NCBI GenBank assembly: GCA_905221605.1
Contig: CAJNDS010000336.1
Location: 447,501-511,500 of the forward strand
Direction of reading: 5' to 3'
DNA: 64,000 nt
Source: Symbiodinium natans
Lineage: Eukaryota > Sar > Dinophyceae > Suessiales > Symbiodiniaceae
The stretch's first letter is position 1, and every line of letters starts with the position of its first letter. The notes beneath the pieces are model-generated. The model was not told where the DNA came from. It worked only from the letters and a program-made list of their open reading frames with translations, and did not search any database. Positions 40,789-49,000 of the stretch are shown here, piece by piece. A program made the position numbers and the translations under genes.

Positions 40789-40793
40789 AAAGC
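40789..40793 (+). repeat. Target-site duplication (left), AAAGC
   Basis: AAAGC immediately precedes the 5' LTR and is repeated immediately after the 3' LTR at 51704-51708. A 5-bp duplication is standard for copia elements. Confidence 0.85.
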
Positions 40794-40993
40794 TGTTAAG
40801 TGTACAGCATGTATCCAGGTACAGTGAATGGGTGCAGTAGGAAAGACACCAAATGCCCTAAGGCATGTTGAGTCTGAGCAGAACGAGTTTGACACCGGAG
40901 GCTTAGGCTCAAGAGTCGAAAGCGAGAAAAGTTGTTTTGCCTTTAGAGCGTGGTAGGAAAAGTGAGCCATGATGTTTACCACGTTTTTCAACA
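40794..40993 (+). repeat. 5' LTR
   Basis: 200 bp, TGTTAAGTG...TTTTTCAACA, identical to 51504-51703. The main ORF start (ATG ATG at 40969) lies inside the LTR, 25 nt from its end. Confidence 0.96.
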
Positions 40994-43900
40994 TGGTAGC
41001 GGAGCACCTGAGTCAGGGTGCGATGATGCTACAGCAAGCTGGATGGACGAAGATTTTTCCATGGAGCATGATGGTTTTCATGTCTGTGCGAGAAGTGTGT
41101 GCCAGCAACCTCCAGAACCTTCAGCATATGGCAGAGCAGACAGTTGCAGCAAGCAGTGGTGCCCTGGACGCTTTGAGTTCAGGAAGATGGCAGCAGGAAT
41201 TGTTCCTGTTTGCAGTGCTGGTTTTCATGAGCAGCATTTTAGCAGGAATGGCGTGGTCGTTCTTGCGAGAGATTGCAACTGAAGAGCGAGAAATCGAGAC
41301 TGTCGCCCATGAAGAGTTCATGCCTGATGTTTACATTGCAAAGTCAAGAACAGCAGTGCACAAGCATCGAGAATGCCGTGGCCTGGACAGTGCGGATCAG
41401 GCGCAAGTCGTACGTGCACCTGGATGTAGAGTTTGCTTTCCAGATGGCTATGTTTACATTCAAGGGCAGACAGAAGTAAAGAGAAGGAGGTTTACCCAGA
41501 TGACTGGATATGGTTTCTGGATGAGAGTCCTTTGCAGTGCAGTTCTTCTACTTTGTGCAGGGCTCGTTACAGCAGAAGGTTGGTTGTTGATGATCAAGAA
41601 TGTGAAAGCAAAGGCAGCAAGAAGCAGTACAGAGATATTGCTAGATGAAGCAGAGCTCGTTATGTCAAAGCCGCTGCCCAGGAATTCGATTTCCCTCCAG
41701 GATGACCTGAAGACTATTGCCTTGGAGGATGAGCATGCCGAGGTGCAGCATGCGACTCATGCACTTGGTGGAAGCAGCAAGAATGTGCATGTGAAAAGAG
41801 AGAGAGAAGAGACAGAACATGTGGAGCTCATGTCCTTCAGTTTGCAGCGTCGTCAAACCAAAGAAGCCCCAATACGCTATGAAGATCAAGACAACGAAGA
41901 AAACTACAACCTCGAGATTGTGAAGTACATGATCGCAGGATTTGAAGCATCAAGAAACTTCGACATCACGAATTTGAAGATTGAGGTGAAAAGATGGTAT
42001 GAAGGTACAAGAAGATTCCTTCGAAGCCTTGAGTCGAGCTACGCCCCTGAGATCTCAGTCATGTTTCACAAGCAGAAAGAAATTATTTTCGTGTTGATGA
42101 TCGTGATGTGCACCCCGATTGGTTTGGTTACTTGGATCAGCCTGTACAACATGTGTGCCATCCAAAGAAAAAGAAAAGAGTGTTTGAAGAGAAGAGTTTC
42201 GAGGAGAGCCAGGTATCAAGAAGTTCGTGCATGTGGTGTTCAGAAGAAGACGCTCATGTTCATTGTGTTGCTGTATACAAACACGCAAGCAGCTGAAGCC
42301 ATGAATGCTCAGATGGAGCAAGCAATGCAATCTTTGGCCCAGCAGACAGCAACGAACACCCAACAGATAAACGACCTGGTTAGCGCAGTTCAGCAGCAAG
42401 CATCCCAGCAGCAGCAAGCAAGCACAGCAGCTCAAAGTGCAGCAGCAGCCAGTGAAGGCGAGATGAGAGAAATGTTTCGCAACATGCTTCAAGTGGCTAC
42501 AAGAACGAGCACAGCGGTCCACGAGGCAGCAAGCATGATCAACAATATGGGTCAAATGCATCGAGATTTTCGTGAGCATCAAGAAGCACGAGAACAAGCA
42601 CAAGCAGAAAGAGAAAAGAGAAGAGAGAAGGGAGATGTCGAGTTGCACAAGATGATCAAGACCCCCGACGTGTTCAACCCAAGCAGTTTCAAAGAAGAGC
42701 ATGAAGGCTGGAGTGAATTCAGACACAAGATGCGAACCTGGATTGGAGCGTTGGACCCAGAGATGTTTGCAAGAATTGAAGCCGTTGAAGCAAAGAGAAG
42801 TGAAGCTGTTGAGTTTTCCACCTTGAGTGACGAGCACAAAGCCGTTAGCAAGAAGCTCTACACGATCCTCACTTCGTGCACGAAAGGTCGCCCATTGAGA
42901 ACGATCAAGCAGATTACAGAGGAGAATGGTTTAGAAGCATGGAGAATTTTGCTCGAAGAACACGAACCCTACACTCGTGGTAGAAGTCTTCGTTTGCTGA
43001 CTACCCTCACGAAGTACAAGTTTGAAAACAAGAAGACCACCATGGAGAACATCCTTGCATTCGAAGAAGCAATCGAGCAGTATGAAAAGGCATCAGGAGA
43101 TGTGGTGCAAGATGATTTGAAGATTTCAATTATCCTCAATCAGCAAGATGGTCAACTTCGACAACACATGTTGCTCAATTTGAGAGATGATACAAAGTAT
43201 TCAAGTCTTCGTCAGTTTCTCCTGTCCTATGAGCAAAACACGCGCTGGACCACAACTGACTTGATCAACGCCGGCAACGACCACGGTGGACAAGCAGACA
43301 TGGATGTCAGCAACGTGAACAAAGATGATAGAAAAAGGCCCTGGAGATCCAAAGGAAAAGGAAAAGGAAAGTTCAGCAAAGGCAAAGGAAAGGGCAAAGG
43401 AAAATGGAGGAAAGGAAAGTCCAAAGGAAAAGGCAAGTATGGCAACGACTACGGCTACAACTCCAAAGGACGAGGAAGAGGAAAAGGTCGTGGTCGAGGT
43501 CGCGGTCGTTTTGGTCGTGGAAAAGGATTTGGTCGTGGATTTGGAAAAGGATGCGGAAAAGCAAGCTTTGGTCCTCAGTGTTGTCATTACTGTGGAAAGC
43601 CTGGTCACTTTGAAGCCCAATGCAGACAGAAGCAGAGAGATTTTGGTGATGTTCGAAACGTGAACGACGACCAGCAAAGTACCACAGCAGCCAGTTCTAC
43701 TGCAGCACCAAGCACGTCAAGCGCCATGAACGTGACGAGCGTCAGCAGGAACCAAGCAAAGACCGTGCGTCAAATCTCCATGATCCACATTGGAGATCCT
43801 CCACAACAGTATCCAGAAGTTTTCGAAGTCGACACGGAGGCAGAAGAAGAACTTGAGATTGACTATTTTGGTCGTGTGCTACGTGTTGAAGAATTTCAGC

Positions 43901-46050
43901 TTAGCGATGCAGAGCAAGAAGAAGAAGAACACGAGCACCAAGAGGAAGATGATCCTTTGATGTTGTGGTGGAAAGATGGTTGTGAGCACGAAGAAGATTG
44001 CAACCTTTGTGTCCGTGCAGTCCAAGAATCATTTTATGAGAGCAGTCCTGTCTATGAGAAGATAGAAGTGATCTTGGACAGTGGCGCCGATGTCAGCCTC
44101 ATTCCTCTGTGGCTTGGCAAAGAGGGAGTGCCTGTGAAGAAGAAGAACGATTCAGGCATCAGAGACGCACAAGGAAGAAAGATTCCTGTAAAAGGAAAGA
44201 GAGCAATCAACTTGACTATGTTCAGCTCGAAGCAAGAAGCAGTCAAGATGCAAGAATGCTTCATCGTTGCGAATGTGGTCAATCCTTTGTTGGCAGTCGG
44301 AAAGCTACTCAAGAATGGCTGGGAGATTGTCAAGAAGGATGATGGCTTGATGTTGTCAGACGGAATGTCAGACATCCCTGTTCACTACCACAAGAACTCG
44401 CTGGCTACTTATGCTTATTTGCAAGCAGGAAAGAGGTATGAGAGCGAAGCCTATGTGAACCTGGAGCAGGAACACGTTCGCACCGTCGTTCAGCTGAACT
44501 CCCACATAGCTGATGCAGCAAGAAAGCAAGAACCTGGCTGGCATGATACAGACAGCATTGTGGTTGTGCACTACTCCCCGGCGCAGTCGAAGTACAAAGA
44601 TCCCACGGACATGTACCGTACGGAGGATTTTCCGTACAGAAGCACGATGATCAAGACAGAAGATGGTACATGGAAAGCCGTTGAAGTGTGCAAGAAATAT
44701 GCGCAGAAGATGGACTCGTTTGAGGATATCAGCGCAGGCGGGGAATTTGAAGTGGTGACAGCATTGTCGTCACGAGTTATCCCGCTGAATGTCTTGGGTA
44801 TCCCCTTGAAGAAGGATGAACGCCAAGAACAAGAAGCAAGAACCAGCGACACTTGGAGCATCGAGAAGGCTGGTACGGAACTCGTGAGGTACCACAACAC
44901 GCCGCGCACCCACAAGTTCAACCCTGAGAACGTAGCTGGAATGCCCACGGACATTGAGAATTTGACGTCCTGGAGATACACTATTGGCGAGTGTGTCTAT
45001 GCCACGAATTTGTATGAAGACGAAGATGATTGGAGCAGAGACACAGAACCTCCTGAAGAAGCATTCGCTTTGCCGTGGTATGGTCAGACCAGATTTCGTC
45101 TCAAAGAACCTGTTCGTGAAGATAGAAGAAGCAGTGCACAAGAGCAAGAGGCAAAGAGACAGAAGCTTGAAGAAGAAAAGAAAAGTTTCCTCCCAGAAGA
45201 TGTGCAGATGGAAGAAGCCCCTCGAGGTGAAGTTGAACGAGATTCTCTTGTGTTCACCTACGATGGCTATGAGTACAGCAAGAATAGCAGCGTGCAGATT
45301 TTACGTCAACTTTGTCGTGAATTTGAAGTACCAAGCAGTGGCAGCAAAGAAAAGATGCTGAAGCGCTTGTCTCGCGCAGCTCAGGAGCGCGAAGCGGCAG
45401 ACAGCCTAGCCCTCGGGCGCAGGCAGTATGAAGCGCAGGTCGCGCCGCTGATGAGGAAGCGCGAAGAACGCCCCAATGAGCAGGAAGTGATGCTACACAA
45501 CCTGACGCACCTGCCATTTGCTGGCTGGTGTGAGCATTGCGTCGCCACTCGGGCGAAAGAAAATCAGCATCGGAAGAGCGAATTGACTCGCTCCCCCGCT
45601 GAAGAGAGCAGCAAGTCAACACTCTGTTTCGACTTTGCGTACACCTCAACGAGCAGCTCTGAGGCGCAGCCCATGGTCACGCCAATAGCGAATGATGCAT
45701 GGTCCAAGTGGTTTGTCGCCGTGCCCGTAGCAAGAAGAGGAGGCGCAGATGCGCTGAGGCACATGACCGAAGCGTTGACTACAGCTACACTGCAGCTTGG
45801 GTACTCAGAAATCAATGTGAAGGCAGACAATGAAGGTGTTTGCAGAAGCTTGAAGATTGCACTCCAGAAAATGCGTGGAGCGCATGGTCTGAGCACTACA
45901 CTTCTTTCAAGTGTACCCCATGATCACGAAAGCAATGGTTTGGCCGAGCGTGCAGTCCAAACAGTCAGAAGGCATGCGAATTGTATCCTGGATGAGGTCA
46001 GAGTGAAGACAGAACTTCCTCTTAGCCATGAACACCCACTGATGTCGTGA
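40969..46050 (+). CDS. Copia gag - protease - integrase (first part of polyprotein)
   Basis: 1693 codons ending at TGA 46048-46050. Residues 77-98, 182-206 and 371-393 are strongly hydrophobic, with a Cys/His motif between the first two (HKHREC...CRVC, about 128-157). A Gln-rich coiled coil follows (about 445-560), then a UBN2-like gag core (578-760), a Lys/Gly/Arg-rich basic linker (789-864) and a zinc knuckle CHYCGKPGHFEAQC (about 871-885). The aspartic protease motif is LDSGADVSLIPLW (about 1037). The integrase has H-x3-H...C-x2-C (HNLTH, WCEHC, about 1510-1525) and DDE residues in CFDFAYT (1552), KADNEG (1617) and ESNGLAERAVQ (about 1653). The next frame-mate starts at 46054 in the same frame, so only one codon breaks the polyprotein. 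Confidence 0.93.
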   Translation: MMFTTFFNMVAEHLSQGAMMLQQAGWTKIFPWSMMVFMSVREVCASNLQNLQHMAEQTVAASSGALDALSSGRWQQELFLFAVLVFMSSILAGMAWSFLREIATEEREIETVAHEEFMPDVYIAKSRTAVHKHRECRGLDSADQAQVVRAPGCRVCFPDGYVYIQGQTEVKRRRFTQMTGYGFWMRVLCSAVLLLCAGLVTAEGWLLMIKNVKAKAARSSTEILLDEAELVMSKPLPRNSISLQDDLKTIALEDEHAEVQHATHALGGSSKNVHVKREREETEHVELMSFSLQRRQTKEAPIRYEDQDNEENYNLEIVKYMIAGFEASRNFDITNLKIEVKRWYEGTRRFLRSLESSYAPEISVMFHKQKEIIFVLMIVMCTPIGLVTWISLYNMCAIQRKRKECLKRRVSRRARYQEVRACGVQKKTLMFIVLLYTNTQAAEAMNAQMEQAMQSLAQQTATNTQQINDLVSAVQQQASQQQQASTAAQSAAAASEGEMREMFRNMLQVATRTSTAVHEAASMINNMGQMHRDFREHQEAREQAQAEREKRREKGDVELHKMIKTPDVFNPSSFKEEHEGWSEFRHKMRTWIGALDPEMFARIEAVEAKRSEAVEFSTLSDEHKAVSKKLYTILTSCTKGRPLRTIKQITEENGLEAWRILLEEHEPYTRGRSLRLLTTLTKYKFENKKTTMENILAFEEAIEQYEKASGDVVQDDLKISIILNQQDGQLRQHMLLNLRDDTKYSSLRQFLLSYEQNTRWTTTDLINAGNDHGGQADMDVSNVNKDDRKRPWRSKGKGKGKFSKGKGKGKGKWRKGKSKGKGKYGNDYGYNSKGRGRGKGRGRGRGRFGRGKGFGRGFGKGCGKASFGPQCCHYCGKPGHFEAQCRQKQRDFGDVRNVNDDQQSTTAASSTAAPSTSSAMNVTSVSRNQAKTVRQISMIHIGDPPQQYPEVFEVDTEAEEELEIDYFGRVLRVEEFQLSDAEQEEEEHEHQEEDDPLMLWWKDGCEHEEDCNLCVRAVQESFYESSPVYEKIEVILDSGADVSLIPLWLGKEGVPVKKKNDSGIRDAQGRKIPVKGKRAINLTMFSSKQEAVKMQECFIVANVVNPLLAVGKLLKNGWEIVKKDDGLMLSDGMSDIPVHYHKNSLATYAYLQAGKRYESEAYVNLEQEHVRTVVQLNSHIADAARKQEPGWHDTDSIVVVHYSPAQSKYKDPTDMYRTEDFPYRSTMIKTEDGTWKAVEVCKKYAQKMDSFEDISAGGEFEVVTALSSRVIPLNVLGIPLKKDERQEQEARTSDTWSIEKAGTELVRYHNTPRTHKFNPENVAGMPTDIENLTSWRYTIGECVYATNLYEDEDDWSRDTEPPEEAFALPWYGQTRFRLKEPVREDRRSSAQEQEAKRQKLEEEKKSFLPEDVQMEEAPRGEVERDSLVFTYDGYEYSKNSSVQILRQLCREFEVPSSGSKEKMLKRLSRAAQEREAADSLALGRRQYEAQVAPLMRKREERPNEQEVMLHNLTHLPFAGWCEHCVATRAKENQHRKSELTRSPAEESSKSTLCFDFAYTSTSSSEAQPMVTPIANDAWSKWFVAVPVARRGGADALRHMTEALTTATLQLGYSEINVKADNEGVCRSLKIALQKMRGAHGLSTTLLSSVPHDHESNGLAERAVQTVRRHANCILDEVRVKTELPLSHEHPLMS
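40994..41005 (+). promoter_or_regulatory. Primer binding site
   Basis: TGGTAGCGGAGC directly after the LTR, close to the copia consensus complementary to initiator Met-tRNA. Here it is also translated, as part of M-V-A-E-H. Confidence 0.75.
46048..46050 (+). other. In-frame TGA inside the copia polyprotein
   Basis: The context is ...LMS-TGA-AMRHSAWLLNRF. The frame is open for 1693 codons before and 1621 after. A TGG (Trp) at this place is the simplest ancestral state, since an aromatic/Trp residue before the [A/V]-R/M-H-x-A-W-L-x-N motif is common in related integrases. One G-to-A change would explain it; recoding or readthrough is the alternative. Confidence 0.9.
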
Positions 46051-46053
46051 GCA

Positions 46054-49000
46054 ATGCGACACTCTGCGTGGCTACTCAACCGTTTTCATCGGTCCTCAGC
46101 AACAGGAAAGACGCCGTATGAATTCATGACAGGCCAACCGTATCGAGGAGAACTCGTACCATTTGCAAGCACGATTATGGTGAAACGCTTGAGACCGAAG
46201 CGCAAAGGTGACCGTTTGTGGACGTTCGGAGTGTTCCTCGGCAAGACTGAATCTGGAATGTGGCTTACTTTCCAGAGCGATGGCATTCACGCATCAAGAA
46301 GTGCGAGACCAGTTGGTGAAGCTTACGACGCGAAGGCCATCAGCAGCGTGAACGTTTTCACTTGGTCGATCAAGAACAACACACTTGGCAGTCGAGTACT
46401 ACCTCAGAAAAGATTGGTTTCTCCGCAGATTGTTCTTCCAGCAGTTGCAGCAGGTGAAGAACGAAAAAGCCTTGAAGATGAAGTTGCAGACGAAGCCGCC
46501 TCTGATCCTCCAACAAGTGATGAAGAGAAAGCAAGAAGAGATGCAGAAGAATTGCTTCAAGAATTTGAGCTTGTTCATGATGAGCATGATCCTCTGGCAG
46601 ATATGGTTTCCGAGCACGAAGATGAAGGAGGAGAAGTTCCTGAAGAAGCAAAGATGGATCGAGAAAGCAGACCAGACTTTGAGTGTGTTGGTTCACCAAG
46701 CAAGATTCCAAGAACAAGAGTTGAGCTTCCCAGGTTTGGACCTGGAGCATCGTCTTCGGTGATGAGAGCAGAAAGAATGCCCGACAATGATGAGAGGTCG
46801 GACGAAGAAGAAGATTGCTTTGCAGGCAGTGAAGCTGGTGACTTTGAGACAGAAGATGAATGGAGCGACGAAGAGCAACAAGAAGAAGTTCAAGTCCTTC
46901 CAGAAAGTTTCTTCTCAGAGGAAGCAGGACCTCCTCAACTCGCAGAAGAAGACCTCGAGATCTTTGACGATGCCGCAGCAGGAAAAGAAGTTTCCAGATT
47001 GACAAAGATGGGTGTCATAGAAGAGGTGCCCATGGAGCAAGAAGAGAGCAAAGAAGTTGTTTGGTTGACAACAAAGCTGGTTTTCGACTGGAGATTTCGG
47101 GAGTCAGAAAACGTCATCTGCGAGAACGAGATCCCTGAAGGGCAACAAGAAGTTCTTCATGAAGCCCTGAAGCCACGAAGATGCTGGCAGAGAAGAGCAA
47201 GGCTGGTAGCAAGAGAGTATAACAACTCGAAGCGAGAAGATGTTTTCAGCCCAGCTACCTCTCCGTCGTTGACGAAGCTGATTCCAATTTTGGCATTGGC
47301 AAATCGATGGAGTATTTGGTCGCTTGACATCAAAGATGCATTTTTGCAGGTTCCCCAGAAGAGACCTGTACACTGCAAGATTCCACGAGGAAAAGGAAGT
47401 CAAGCAGTACACGGAATGGAAGCCAAATGCTGGCGTCTTGGTCGTGTCCTTCCTGGACAAAGAGATGCTAGTCTTCTGTGGAGCGAATTTTGTGCAGAAC
47501 TTTTGCAACAAGAAGGCTATGAGAAAAGCATTGCGAACCCAGCGTTGTTTCGCTGGATCAAGAACGGCAAGGTCGTATCCGTTTGCATCGTACATGTCGA
47601 TGACCTTCAAGTAGCAGGAAAAGCAGCAGTGGTGAAGCCCGTCCTCGAAGCTTTAGCGAAGAAGGTGAAGCTACAAGTAGAAGGACCTTTTCTGACAGAA
47701 GAAGATTATCGCAATGGATTTTCCAAGCAGTCTGTGCGTTTTCTCAAGAGAAGGTATAGCTATGAAGACGGAAAGTTGTTTGTCCGCCCTGACACCAAGT
47801 ATGTCACCAAGCTCCTTGAAAAGCACCGCCTTGGATCGAGAAGAGAGAAAGCTACCCCTGCAGCAGGAAATGTGCAGAACACCGATGAGACAAAAGAGCT
47901 GGACGAGAACAAGAAGAATGTGTACCGAAGTTGTGTCGGTATACTGCTATATCTTGCCCAAGATCGTCCTGACATCCAGTATGCAGTCCGAAATTTGGCA
48001 ACTGGAATGAAGGCTCCGACGCAGAAGAAGCAGAAAGAGCTTGAGCATTGCGCGTTGTATCTGAAGAAGACTGCAGGCTATGCGGTTTGCTACACAGCAG
48101 GGAGACCTGGAACGGCAACCTTGCAAAGAAACAAGAATTTGGAGCAAGATTCCGAGAATGAGAACGAGAAGAGCATCGAGAGTGGCAGTCACCTGGTCGA
48201 AGTATTTTCTGACGCCGACTGGGCCGGCAACAAGAGCAGCCGGAAATCTGTATCAGGAGGAGTCATCTTCCTGGACGGCCAGTATGCGTTTTCTTACTCA
48301 AGAACGCAGAAAACTGTGGCACTTTCCAGTGGCGAGTCCGAGTACTACGCACTCACTGGTGCTGTCGCAGAAGGAATTGGCATTCGAGAAGCCGTAGAGT
48401 TCCTTTCTGGCAAAGCAGCGGGAATGAAGGCGTACACAGACAGCAGTGCAGCACGCGGCATTGTGCATCGGCAAGGTGTTGGTCGTATCAAGCACTTAGC
48501 AACGAGAATGCTCTGGTTGCAAGAGGTTACCAGAAACGGCCTATGCAGCGTGAAGGCAGTGAGCACTGTTTTCAACCCTGCCGACTTAGGGACCAAGCCC
48601 CTCAACGCATCGAGAATGAAGCTACTTTTGAACATCCTTCAAGTCCATGATGATCGAGAAGCAATCGGTCGTGAAGAACGAATGGCCGCAGAGAGCACAG
48701 CTACAGTCAGAAGATTGACAAAGGTATCCGGAAGCAGACTTGGTTTGACGTTATTGTCAGCTTTTGGTTTTGCAGTTGAATCTGCAGGTCAGCAAGAAGG
48801 AGATTTTGTAGCACGAAGATATTTTTGCATGCAGTTGGTGAGTTTTGTGTTTGGTCCGTTTTCTACAGCTCAAGAGCCACCTCAAGAACTTCAAGAAGGT
48901 GAACAAGAAGTTTTACATGGTCACAGCAGCAACAGCAGCATGAAGTTTTCACATGTTTTCACGAGCATGCCTGAGCTTGAGATGTTGATGCCCGTGTGCA

